Shown here one piece after another: positions 17,398-26,275 of a stretch of 64,000 nt of DNA. The stretch is taken from NCBI RefSeq assembly GCF_008362905.1, contig NZ_VFJB01000006.1, positions 1 through 64,000 on the forward strand, given 5' to 3'. This DNA is from Deferribacter autotrophicus. Its GTDB lineage: Bacteria > Chrysiogenota > Deferribacteres > Deferribacterales > Deferribacteraceae. The translations under genes and the position numbers were made by a program. Numbering within the stretch: the first letter of the stretch is position 1; every line of letters begins with the position of its first letter. The notes beneath the pieces were generated by a model. It had not been told where the DNA came from and ran no database searches. It saw nothing but the letters and a program-made list of their open reading frames with translations.

Positions 17398-18343
17398 TAA
17401 CAAATTAGTCAGTATTTTAATTCCCGTATATAATAGAGAGAAATATATAGAAGAAACTGTAAAAGGCGCATTAAAACAGACATATAAAAATATTGAAGTG
17501 ATAGTTGTAGATAATAAAAGTAATGATAAAACTTGGAATAAACTCCAAGAGTTAGCTAAGACAGATAATAGGATAAGAATATTTCAGAATGAAACTAATA
17601 TAGGTCCTGTTAGAAATTGGAAAAGATGTATAGATGAAGCAAGTGGAAAATATGGGAAAATTCTTTGGTCAGATGATTTGATTGCACCTGATTTTATAAA
17701 AAAAACTTTACCATTTTTGGAAAACAATGAAGACGTGGGTTTTGTTTTTACAGGAACAGAAATTTTTATAGATGGCACTCAAAAAAAGAGCGAAAATTAT
17801 TTTATAGGAAAAACAGGTATTTATGATAGTGATAAATATATAAATGGTGTACTTTTTGAAGATAACTATCCTGTGTCTCCTGGATGTGCGTTATTTAGAA
17901 TGAAAGACTTAAAAGAGAATTTACTTATTAATGTTCCAAACAAAGTAAATAGTAATTTTAGTATGCATGCAATTGGTAATGATTTATTAATATTTTTATT
18001 AACCGCACATAAGTATAAGAGATTTGCATTTATAAATGAAAAGTTATCATTTTTCAGAGCCCATAAAGATTCTATTAGTATTAAATCTAATAATGGGAAA
18101 TTACCATTGCATTATAGTTTAGCAAAAGCATATTTTGTCGAAAATTATAGAAAAGATTTAATTAGGAAATTGAATACTAGTATTTGGATAAATATTAAGC
18201 GATATCCAACTACTGCAAAAAAATACAATCTTGACAAAATAGAAAAGTTTTACTTAAGCAACAGAGATTATAAACTAGATTATGTTTATTTGGTTAATAA
18301 AGTGTTTAAGAAAATATTAAAGAAGATGGGATTAATGAGATGA
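17387..18343 (+). CDS. Family 2 glycosyltransferase
   Basis: A 318-residue GT-A enzyme: VSILIPVYNREKYIEETVKGALKQTY with the second aspartates at VVDNKSNDKTW and the metal-binding ILWSDDLIAPDF. The acceptor domain is not informative, so donor and linkage are unknown. It probably adds one sugar of the O-unit. It overlaps wzx and the next gene (ATGAGATGA junction). Confidence 0.85.
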   Translation: MLNNNKLVSILIPVYNREKYIEETVKGALKQTYKNIEVIVVDNKSNDKTWNKLQELAKTDNRIRIFQNETNIGPVRNWKRCIDEASGKYGKILWSDDLIAPDFIKKTLPFLENNEDVGFVFTGTEIFIDGTQKKSENYFIGKTGIYDSDKYINGVLFEDNYPVSPGCALFRMKDLKENLLINVPNKVNSNFSMHAIGNDLLIFLLTAHKYKRFAFINEKLSFFRAHKDSISIKSNNGKLPLHYSLAKAYFVENYRKDLIRKLNTSIWINIKRYPTTAKKYNLDKIEKFYLSNRDYKLDYVYLVNKVFKKILKKMGLMR

Positions 18344-19461
18344 AAATGGAATGTTTAAATAAAAACTATTCAACAACAAAACTGTGCTATAAACTTTTAG
18401 ATGGCAGTTTTTTAGACATGGACGGCAAAATAAAAGCAGAATTAAAATTTAAAATAAACAATCCAAAATTCAAAATCCAAAATTCAAAATTAATCGGAAA
18501 GCCTGAAGATAAATTTGAAACAATGCTCTTTTTACCAGAGGGTGAAGAGAGAAAAGGGGAGGGTGGGCTTAGAACTAAAGGATATTTTAAGCATAGCTAT
18601 AAGAAGGTAGTAAGTGATAAGAGACAAGAGATAGGAGATAAAAGTGACGAATGGTGGATAGTGGATAGAGATGATAATTTAGTCAAAAAAGTAGAAATGC
18701 CAGAAAATTTAAATCTACCATCTACCACCTATCACCTCCCACTTATCTCTATAATAACTGTCGTCTACAACGGCGAAAAATATCTTGAAGAAACCATTAA
18801 AAGTGTAATTAATCAAACTTATCATAATGTAGAGTATATAATAATTGATGGTGGTTCAACTGATGGAACTTTGGGTATAATTAAAAAATATGAAAATTAT
18901 ATTGATTATTGGGTGAGTGAACCAGATGAAGGAATTTATGATGCAATGAATAAAGGAATTTTGACCGCTAGAGGTAAATGGATAGCTTTTTTAAATTCAG
19001 ATGACAAGTTTATAAATTGTTATTTATTGAACAATTTATTTATTTATTTGTTTTCAGATGTTGATATTTTGTATGGGAATATTTTGAAAAATGGTAAGAT
19101 AAAAAAAGCCTACCATAATTTTTTATATTTTTATATGAGTATAAAGCACCCGGCAACTTTTATTAATGCAAAATTGGCAAGAAAAATAAAGTTTGATAAG
19201 AGCTATAAAATAGCTGGAGATTATAAATTATTTTTGGAATGTAAAATTAAGAAATGTAAATTTAAAAAAGTTAATTGCGTGTTTACTATTATGAGGGAGG
19301 GTGGAGTAAGTAGTAATAGTTTAGATTCTATTAAGGAGGTTTGGAATGTTCAGTCAAAAATGTTAAAAAAATATAGGATTGTTTTTTTTATAAATAAGAT
19401 TCTTTTTATTTTCAGAAAAGTTAAATTTGTTTTTAAAGGAGGAAAAAGTGCTAACATATGA
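18340..19461 (+). CDS. Family 2 glycosyltransferase with repeat-derived N-terminal region
   Basis: The glycosyltransferase domain starts only at about residue 136: ISIITVVYNGEKYLEETIKSVI, then IIDGGSTDGTL and FLNSDDKF. The preceding 135 residues are unlike the family and part of them is encoded by short repeat arrays (18446-18500 and 18600-18755). KMECLNKNYSTTKLCYKLLD at the start suggests another small module. It overlaps neighbours at both ends. Donor and acceptor are unknown. Confidence 0.78.
   Translation: MKMECLNKNYSTTKLCYKLLDGSFLDMDGKIKAELKFKINNPKFKIQNSKLIGKPEDKFETMLFLPEGEERKGEGGLRTKGYFKHSYKKVVSDKRQEIGDKSDEWWIVDRDDNLVKKVEMPENLNLPSTTYHLPLISIITVVYNGEKYLEETIKSVINQTYHNVEYIIIDGGSTDGTLGIIKKYENYIDYWVSEPDEGIYDAMNKGILTARGKWIAFLNSDDKFINCYLLNNLFIYLFSDVDILYGNILKNGKIKKAYHNFLYFYMSIKHPATFINAKLARKIKFDKSYKIAGDYKLFLECKIKKCKFKKVNCVFTIMREGGVSSNSLDSIKEVWNVQSKMLKKYRIVFFINKILFIFRKVKFVFKGGKSANI
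18446..18500 (+). repeat. 7-bp repeats inside the glycosyltransferase gene
   Basis: CCAAAATTCAAAATCCAAAA-type words of 7 bp encode NNPKFKIQNSKL in frame. They match in kind the repeats inside gmd. Confidence 0.65.
18600..18755 (+). repeat. Inverted short-repeat arms inside the glycosyltransferase gene
   Basis: A G/A-rich arm (GTGATAAGAGACAAGAGATA, then GGTGGATAGTGGATAG) and a C/T-rich arm (CTACCATCTACCACCTATCA) flank about 50 bp. The arms are complementary in kind and everything stays open in the coding frame. Confidence 0.65.
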
Positions 19462-20482
19462 GATAATTCCTGATAAATTGTACATAAGATCCAATGTTGA
19501 TAGAATTTTACATTTTACATTTGGTGAGGTTTTAAAAAAGACTTCTAACATAAACTGTGTGCAGGCTGAATATATTTTAGAAACTGATAAGACTTTTTGG
19601 AAAGATATAAAAAAGAAGATGATAAATGAACGAAGATTTCACTATTTTTGGTTTTGTAAAAAATATTCTTATTATGAAAGACAAGTGTTTCCTGGGATTG
19701 TATTTAAAATGTTAATTGATCATGATAATGTACCAAAAATTTACTTCAATGAAAAGTTTAGGAAGTATGCAATTGCTAGAGTAAATAACATTTTCCCTCC
19801 AGGTGCTTATCTTTCTGATATTTTGGTGAAATATTTAATAGAAAATAATATAATACCTTTACCTGCAGCGGCAGGTATATATAAAAAATCTAGTATCATT
19901 TTAGCAGGAGCTCCAGATACAGGTAAGACTATTACAACTTTAGAGCTTTTAAAAAAAGAAGACTATTATTATATGGGAGAAGACATTATTGTCTTAGATT
20001 ATAAGGGTATAATTTATGCTGTTCCATGGACAAATACTTTTAGACATTATGATTATGGAGTTAGTTTAATTGGTAAAATTCTTGGGAAAATAAACCATTT
20101 AACTCCATTAATTGGTGTGATTGGAAGAAGAACATCTGGTCATATTACTGATATATTTTTAGATGTTAAATTAGAATCTAAAATAGGGTTAGATATTGTA
20201 TTAGTTTTGGCTATTAATAAGAATATAAATGGTGTAAAAATTACTCCTTTGTCTTTAGAAGATATAAATTATAAGTTATTGTCTTTGTTTTATTATGAGT
20301 TCACTTTTTATAGAAATCCTTTGTTTATCGCAAGAGATTATTTTATAGGGGATATAAAGTTAAAAAATCTCTTAACTAATGTTCAAAATATCTTATATAA
20401 TAGTTTAAAGGGTAAAAGGTTCTATTTGATAGAAGCTGATAATCCTTTTAAATTTATTGATTGTCTTAACAAGGTGTTATAA
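19448..20482 (+). CDS. P-loop protein resembling HPr kinase-like proteins
   Basis: A protein of about 345 residues. The GTG at 19448 is chosen because AAAGGAGG ends five bases before it. A Walker A motif GAPDTGKT lies in the middle (SSIILAGAPDTGKTITTLEL), preceded by an N-terminal domain with no known motif; this layout is seen in HPr-kinase-like proteins found in polysaccharide and peptide-modification clusters. No HPr gene is near. Function unknown; it may phosphorylate or regulate a component of polysaccharide synthesis. It overlaps the previous gene by 14 bp. Confidence 0.6.
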   Translation: MLTYEIIPDKLYIRSNVDRILHFTFGEVLKKTSNINCVQAEYILETDKTFWKDIKKKMINERRFHYFWFCKKYSYYERQVFPGIVFKMLIDHDNVPKIYFNEKFRKYAIARVNNIFPPGAYLSDILVKYLIENNIIPLPAAAGIYKKSSIILAGAPDTGKTITTLELLKKEDYYYMGEDIIVLDYKGIIYAVPWTNTFRHYDYGVSLIGKILGKINHLTPLIGVIGRRTSGHITDIFLDVKLESKIGLDIVLVLAINKNINGVKITPLSLEDINYKLLSLFYYEFTFYRNPLFIARDYFIGDIKLKNLLTNVQNILYNSLKGKRFYLIEADNPFKFIDCLNKVL

Positions 20483-20483
20483 A

Positions 20484-20774
20484 ATGATTCCATTTTTATT
20501 TTATATAGATCTTTTATTTTATCTTTTTAGGTTAAAAGAACTTTTTTTGGTTATATCGTTATTAATTATTTTTCTTGATTTATTAAAAAATAAAATTAAT
20601 AAATTACAATTTATTATTATACTTTTTTTTATTTTATCTTTTGTCCCTTTTTATAACTATGTAATTATTAGTTCAGGTAATATGATATTAGAGTTTGTTA
20701 AAAGATATACTACTTCTTTTATTATAGCTTTTTTGTCAGCTACTATTAGTAAATATAAATTAAACATTTTTTAA
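20484..20774 (+). CDS. Small hydrophobic protein, possibly a truncated membrane protein
   Basis: About 96 residues (start ATG 20484) with three hydrophobic segments. It starts just after the previous gene. In this position a Wzy polymerase would be expected, and none is found elsewhere, so this could be the N-terminal remnant of a larger membrane protein; the sequence has no diagnostic motif. The following glycosyltransferase lacks its N-terminal half, so a deletion may have joined the two. Confidence 0.45.
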   Translation: MIPFLFYIDLLFYLFRLKELFLVISLLIIFLDLLKNKINKLQFIIILFFILSFVPFYNYVIISSGNMILEFVKRYTTSFIIAFLSATISKYKLNIF

Positions 20775-20800
20775 AGAAAAAGGGAGAATTTATATGGTAT

Positions 20801-21535
20801 GTGCATACGATTCAACCCTCACTAATTAGAAGATTTGTGTTTAATCTTTTATTAAAACGTTCAGCTGATAAAGCGATTTGTGTATCTATGATAGTTTGTA
20901 GATCTTTGACTGCTAGAGTAAATAAAAAAACAATTTATAATGTTTTTGCTTTTCCTGAAAATGGAAAAAATTTGAAAGTAAAGAAAAATAAAAGAATAGT
21001 TTTTATAGGCTCGATAAGGAAACAAAAGGGATTACATGTTTTATTTAACGCATTAGCATTTTTAAAAAAGAAAAACTTTTGCTTAAAATTGGAAATAATA
21101 GGTGAACCAATTACAGATAGAGATAAACGTTATAAAAAAAGACTATTGAAACTTGCTAAAAAATTAAACATAACGTCTCAGATTAAATGGAGGGGTTTTA
21201 TTGGAGAATCTTTAGAATTGTTAAAACAATATGATATTTTAATATTACCTTCAATATATCCTGAAGCCTATCCTACTGTTATATTAGAAGCATATTCTGT
21301 AAGAACTTTTATAATAGCTTCCGATATTGGAGGTAGTAGAGAAATTTTAGATAAATCTAAAAGTGGTTTTTTGTTTCTTAATAATAATTATAAAAGTTTG
21401 GCTAATAAAATTCTAGAATATTATGGTCTATCTGATGAAGAGATTATTAAACATTTAGAAAACGGAGAGGAATATCTTAAAAAATATGACAGAAATTATT
21501 ATATTAAAATGCTATCGGATTTTTTCAATATATAA
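20801..21535 (+). pseudogene. Family 4 glycosyltransferase lacking its N-terminal domain
   Basis: The 244 residues cover the end of the first and all of the second Rossmann domain: RIVFIGSIRKQKGLHVLFNAL, KWRGFIG, then ILILPSIYPEAYPTVILEAYS with the conserved EX7E-type region. The usual first 130 or so residues are missing; the open frame extends upstream without a good start (FIWYVHTIQPSL). Only a GTG at 20801 is available. I read it as a deletion remnant, though a short protein could still be made. Confidence 0.65.
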
Positions 21536-21699
21536 TTTTCTTGTTTTTTAAAATATTGTGGGAATTAGTATTTGTTGTTGTGAACATTATCGATCTATCT
21601 ATGTGATAAAATAGGATAAGTAAATTGTCGTAAGTTGATAATATTCAAATATTCTTTTGGCATTGACTACCACAAAAAAAACAGAATATTTTACATTTT

Positions 21700-22700
21700 A
21701 AACCAAATTGCAATATAGGAGGAAATATAATTCAGTTGAGCTTTGAGAATTGCATAAAAGAATACGAAAACGAAGATGCTGGTTAAAGGCAAGAATAGAT
21801 TTGTCACAAAGATAGCTAATAGTGCATTTGTGTATAAAAATAAGGAAACTTATAATCCTCTACTAAAGGAATCAAGAACTGCATGATTTTGTAATTATAA
21901 AAGAGTTTTATAATGGTAAGGAAGCTTGTATAATTAAGTATTTTTTAATGGATTAAATTTAAGTTCTTGTGGTTAAATAATAATAGATTATAGCATTTTG
22001 CTGAAAAGGTATAGAAGCTTAAGAAAACTTTGCAAGGAGAAAGGTAAAATGAGGAGGTTGACAACGTTCATAGAAGCGGATAATGGTAAAATAAAATGTC
22101 ATAATTTACTGAGTTCCAGAAGTGTCAAAAAAGTTTGTAATGGAAATAAAGATTAGAGCAACTAACAGTCGAGATATTTGGAGTGGACGAGACAAAATTT
22201 TATATATTAGGTGAAGGCTGAGTATATTTTTTGGCAGTGGTATTGGATTAGTATACGATTAGAATACGATGGAGTGATTTAGGGTAAGATTGAGTATGCG
22301 TAATAAGGCGGAGGATTAGTTAGAATCGTTAGTTGAGGATTTGTTATTGGGTTTTCCAAAAGAGCTAGGGGTTGGAATTTGTCTTGGTGAGTGACAATGG
22401 CAGCCAACTGTTAAACAAGAGTTTTATGAGAGTGTCTAACATTCTTGAGGTTGAGCAAATATTTATGAGTTTTAACAATCCCAGAGTAAATGCTGAAATG
22501 GAGCGATTGATAAAGAAACTTAAGAGTGAAATTATTTTGCTTAATGCGTTTGAGATATTGAAGAAAGTAGAAAAGACTTTAAGGGAGTTTCAGAAATTAT
22601 ATTACACAAAATATTGTTATTCATCATTAGGTTATATGAGTATGAGAAAACTTTAAGGGACAGATTTGGAGACTATAAATGCAGCGTAGATACTCTCTTG
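21700..22700 (+). pseudogene. Decayed IS3-type transposase region
   Basis: Pieces of an IS3-family orfB are readable only by shifting frames: ATNSRDI, then GVDETKFYI (first catalytic aspartate) near 22165-22205, LGFPKEL near 22345, and an open piece 22372-22656 with VSDNGSQLLNKSF (second aspartate), NNPRVNAEMERLIKKLKSEI (catalytic glutamate region) and SSLGYMS. Several stops and shifts make it inactive. No clear terminal repeats were identified. It separates the truncated glycosyltransferase from the next one. Confidence 0.75.
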
Positions 22701-22749
22701 AAATTGCTGAGAAAATAGCTTGATTGACTTTACTCTATGGGAGCAGTAC

Positions 22750-23832
22750 ATGAATAAAAAGAAAAAAGTATTATTTATAACAAGTCGATTACCCTATCCT
22801 CCCATTGGGGGAGATAAGTTAAAGAGTTTTAATTTATTAAAGATTTTAGCCAAATATTTTGATGTATATTTAATAACTATCACAAATGAAATACTAAATG
22901 ATACAATCAAAAAAGAGTTAGAAAAATATTCTGTAAGCCTGAAAGTATTCACAAAACCAAAATATTTATTTTATTTGAATACTTTGAAATTTTTATTTAA
23001 CGATTTACCTCTACAGGTGAATTATTATTATTTTGGTGATGTAAAAAATTACATAAATAATATGTTATATGAAGTTGATTTTGCAATTTCAACATTAATT
23101 AGAACGAGCAAATATTTAGATTATTTCAATAAACCAAAATATTTAGATATGGTAGATTCTATAGCTCTAAATTATCAAAGGTCAAAAGATAATGTGAAAT
23201 CATTTTTTTGGAAAACTATTTATAAAATTGAAATAGATAGATTATTTAATTATGAAAAAATGTGTATAAAAAATTTTAATAGTACATTTTTAGTTAATAA
23301 ATATGAGGCTGAATATTGGTCAAAATTTGGCAATACAACATGGATACCAAATGGTGTAAATGAAGAAATCTTCGAATATAATAAATTAAATGATAAATAC
23401 AGGAATTATGTAGCATTTTTTGGTAAAATGGACTATCAACCCAATATTGATGCAGTTTTATGGTTTACTGAAAATGTAGTACCACATTTAAATAAGGAAA
23501 TTAAATTTATTATTGTAGGGGCAAATCCTTCTAAACATGTATTGAGATTATCTAAAAAATATACAAATATTGAAGTAACTGGTTTTATAAATGATCCTTA
23601 TGAAATATTAAATTCATCTATAGCAGTTATAGCACCTATGCAAACAGGAGGGGGGATACAAAATAAAATTCTTGAAAGTATGGCATTAGGAACAATAAAT
23701 ATTGTAAGCACATTAGCAGCAAAACCAATAATTGGTGCTAAACATAATGAACATTTAATTGTATGTGATGATCCCAAAGAAATGGCTTATTTAATTAATA
23801 CTATACTTGGGAAAATTATGAAAAAAAATTAA
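22750..23832 (+). CDS. Family 4 (GT-B) glycosyltransferase
   Basis: A protein of about 360 residues. ATG 22750 has GGGAG six bases upstream. The N-terminal domain opens VLFITSRLPYPPIGGDKLKSF; the C-terminal domain has VAFFGKMDYQPNIDAVLWF, the nucleotide-sugar region IAPMQTGGGIQNKILESMALG and a short tail. The pattern resembles the sugar transferases of exosortase-type polysaccharide clusters. Donor unknown. Confidence 0.83.
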   Translation: MNKKKKVLFITSRLPYPPIGGDKLKSFNLLKILAKYFDVYLITITNEILNDTIKKELEKYSVSLKVFTKPKYLFYLNTLKFLFNDLPLQVNYYYFGDVKNYINNMLYEVDFAISTLIRTSKYLDYFNKPKYLDMVDSIALNYQRSKDNVKSFFWKTIYKIEIDRLFNYEKMCIKNFNSTFLVNKYEAEYWSKFGNTTWIPNGVNEEIFEYNKLNDKYRNYVAFFGKMDYQPNIDAVLWFTENVVPHLNKEIKFIIVGANPSKHVLRLSKKYTNIEVTGFINDPYEILNSSIAVIAPMQTGGGIQNKILESMALGTINIVSTLAAKPIIGAKHNEHLIVCDDPKEMAYLINTILGKIMKKN

Positions 23833-24217
23833 TCAGCATTTTAGAGACATTTTTAAACGATTGAGTTAGATTTTTTGTCTTTAAATAATAATTCATTTGT
23901 TATTTAAATTTATAAATTTAAATGATTTTAAGAAACAATTATTGTATAAATACATATCTAAAAGTTACTAATTTAAGATATTGTAAAAATTATTTATGGT
24001 CTATTTCAATATGATTGATCTTTTTGTATATTTCTTAATTATTTTTTAATCAGCTTGATTGTGGTCCTTTTGTTTACTTTTAAATATTGTTGACTTACTA
24101 GACGGAAGAAAAATACATCCTCAGAGGGTGAGAAATTTTATGTTTTTTGATGATAATTTTTTGTGTTTGCATATCATAAAGATTACTATTAATTTAAATT
24201 GAAAGAGGGTTGACCTA
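23833..24217 (+). other. AT-rich intergenic stretch, no gene seen
   Basis: No open frame of note and no tandem arrays, in contrast to most other gaps of the window. It probably holds the promoter of the following WecA-like gene; no convincing consensus was found. Confidence 0.4.
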
Positions 24218-25312
24218 ATGATTTTTTTCTCTTTTTTGGCACTTTTGGTTTCGTTGGTATTGAATTTTTTTATAATAAGATTTTCAAGACGACTTAAATA
24301 TTTTGGGGTGGATGAAGTAGATACCGGTCCGCAAAAGTTTCATCATCGGCCTACGCCAAGGATTGGAGGTTTATCAATATTTGTATCTTTTATGATAATG
24401 TCAATACTATTATACATAAAGTTTAGTAATATGGAATTCGTATATCTTTTAATAGCTTCTATTCCAGCTTTTTTAGGTGGAATATTAGAAGATATTACTA
24501 AAAAGGTTAGTGCTAAAAAAAGATTATTAGCTACAATGTTTTCTGGTCTATTGGGAGTCATTCTATTAAAAAGTGCAATATTTTGGATAGATATACCTTT
24601 TTATGGTGTACTTAAATTAAATTATTGGTTGGCAATTATTTTAACAATTGTAGGCATAGCAGGTGTCTCAAATGCTGTTAATATTATAGATGGTTATAAT
24701 GGTCTTGTTTCTGTTGTTTCAATAATAATTTTTAGTGGTTTATTTTTTGTTTCTTTTAAAGTTCATGATGTTTTTTTGATGAATACTTGCATAGTGATGA
24801 TTTCAGCAATTTTGGGATTTTTTATATGGAATTATCCATATGGTTTCATTTTTTTAGGTGATGGGGGTGCATATTTTATTGGTTTTATTATTGCAGAAAT
24901 TTCAGTGTTGCTTGTTAATAGACATCCTCAGGTTTCTGTATGGTTTCCTCTGTTGTTGGTTATTTATCCGGTATTTGAGACTTTATTTTCAATATATAGG
25001 AAAAAGTTTGTTAGAGGGCATTCACCAGGAGTTCCAGATGGCTTACATTTGCATATGTTGATATACAAAAGAATTGTTAAATTTATGATAAGTAAAGATA
25101 ATTCAAATTACTTGATATATAGAAATTCTGTAACATCTCCGTTTTTATGGTTATTAACATCCTTAAGTTTTTTCCCGGCTTTATTTTTTTGGAAAAGCAA
25201 TATTTTACTGATAATTTTTATCTTGATATTTGTTTTTATATATATTTGGTTATATAAATCAATAGTTTGTTTTAAGGTTTCCAGGTGGTTTTTTCTGAAA
25301 GAAAAGAATTAG
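24218..25312 (+). CDS. WecA/MraY-family undecaprenyl-phosphate sugar-1-phosphate transferase
   Basis: A 364-residue polytopic membrane enzyme that links the first sugar phosphate of a glycan to undecaprenyl phosphate. Family blocks are HHRPTPRIGGLSIF, GGILEDITKK, NAVNIIDGYNGL, FLGDGGAYFIGF and the cytoplasmic HLHML histidine motif. It lies at the end of the polysaccharide cluster and is the only intact initiating transferase seen; a WbaP-type remnant lies at 33803. Likely substrate UDP-GlcNAc or a related sugar (inferred). Confidence 0.88.
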   Translation: MIFFSFLALLVSLVLNFFIIRFSRRLKYFGVDEVDTGPQKFHHRPTPRIGGLSIFVSFMIMSILLYIKFSNMEFVYLLIASIPAFLGGILEDITKKVSAKKRLLATMFSGLLGVILLKSAIFWIDIPFYGVLKLNYWLAIILTIVGIAGVSNAVNIIDGYNGLVSVVSIIIFSGLFFVSFKVHDVFLMNTCIVMISAILGFFIWNYPYGFIFLGDGGAYFIGFIIAEISVLLVNRHPQVSVWFPLLLVIYPVFETLFSIYRKKFVRGHSPGVPDGLHLHMLIYKRIVKFMISKDNSNYLIYRNSVTSPFLWLLTSLSFFPALFFWKSNILLIIFILIFVFIYIWLYKSIVCFKVSRWFFLKEKN

Positions 25313-25499
25313 ATTATTTGATGAAACAAAAATTGTATTGGTACTATATTTATCGGTGATAATTCAATTGAGAAAATAGTTAGAACATATGTGCAGTCGT
25401 TAATGAGGGTTGCAAAGAACATGGAAATAAAAGGATATAAAACAAAAAGTGAAAAGTGTTTAAAAGTTGCAAGATTGTTTGAGAGTATTTTAAAAGGTT

Positions 25500-25552
25500 A
25501 GTTGTGAGTGGTTTAGTAGTGTAGTGGGGTAATAAGTAGTAGTTGGTAAGTT
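25500..25552 (+). repeat. Left arm of short repeats (GTAGTG/GAGTGG)
   Basis: GTGAGTGGTTTAGTAGTGTA-type words lead into the four-helix-bundle gene at 25556. Reverse-complement words (CCACTACTCTACCACTCAAC) follow the gene at 25950-26000. Between 25313 and 25500 a frameless remnant reads EKIVRTYVQSLMRVAKNME and is not recognised. Confidence 0.7.
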
Positions 25553-25555
25553 ATA

Positions 25556-25939
25556 ATGCGAAATAAACCTAATTTTACTTTTGAAGATTTAGATGTGTGG
25601 AAGGAAGCTAGAGAATTGCGAACGGAAATAGCAAATATTGTCAAGAAATTTCCTGGCGAAGAAAAATATAGATTGGTTGATCAAATGATTAGAGCATCGA
25701 GATCAATTACTGCAAATATTGCAGAAGGTTATGGTAGATTTCATTATAGGGAAAATATCCAATTTTGTAGACTGGCGAGAGGTTCTATCTTTGAATTAAT
25801 TGATCATTTAACTGTAGCATTGGATGAAAATTATATTGATAATGAGAGTTTTAAATTATTAAAGGGTAGCTGTTATAATGTATTAAAGAAACTAAATAGT
25901 TATATAAAATATTTGAAAAGACAAAGCAATCAACAATGA
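25556..25939 (+). CDS. Four-helix-bundle protein (IVP/S23 family)
   Basis: Intact, 127 residues: FTFEDLDVWKEARELRTEIAN, YRLVDQMIRASRSITANIAEGYGRF, NIQFCRLARGSIFELIDHL. The N-terminus lacks the repeat-encoded codons seen in the 8860 copy. It lies between inverted short-repeat arms and immediately before the ATPase island. The function is not known. Confidence 0.87.
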   Translation: MRNKPNFTFEDLDVWKEARELRTEIANIVKKFPGEEKYRLVDQMIRASRSITANIAEGYGRFHYRENIQFCRLARGSIFELIDHLTVALDENYIDNESFKLLKGSCYNVLKKLNSYIKYLKRQSNQQ

Positions 25940-25949
25940 AATCACAATT

Positions 25950-26000
25950 TTATTCCACTACTCTACCACTCAACTACTTCACTATTTTCCACTTAATTCT
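25950..26000 (+). repeat. Right arm of short repeats (CACTAC/CCACTC)
   Basis: The array is complementary in kind to the left arm at 25500-25552, with units CCACTA, CTACCA, CTCAAC, CTTCAC. The two arms frame the IVP gene. Confidence 0.7.
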
Positions 26001-26032
26001 TTAAGAACAGATGTTTTATTGGGATTGATTAG

Positions 26033-26200
26033 AGCGAAACGTAAATCGTGAATCGGTAAACGTGAAACGTGAGTCGTAAATCGTGAATCGTGAAGCGTGA
26101 AGCGTGAATCGGGAATCGAAAGATGGGAAAGTCGTCTTACGATTTACGTTTTACGATTTACGAGTTTTATGGCGTTGAAACGTTAGAACGTTGAAGTATG
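26033..26200 (+). repeat. Paired inverted 7-bp arrays (GAATCGT / ACGATTT)
   Basis: Forward units AAATCGT, GAATCGT, GAAGCGT run for about 85 bp, then a spacer GATGGGAAAG, then reverse units TTACGATTTACGTTTTACGA, then GTTAGAACGTTGAA words. The whole can fold into a long imperfect hairpin. This layout repeats between the following ATPase genes. Confidence 0.8.
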
Positions 26201-26275
26201 AGTTGTAGATCATGATTGACAGATAGGAGCTATTTTTGTAAAACAGAATTAACAAAATTGGAGATAAAATAGTAA

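Noticed and set aside
25313-25500. A small gene between the WecA-like gene and the IVP arm
   Set aside because: The readable segment EKIVRTYVQSLMRVAKNME lacks a start in frame and has no recognised relative; treated as a remnant.
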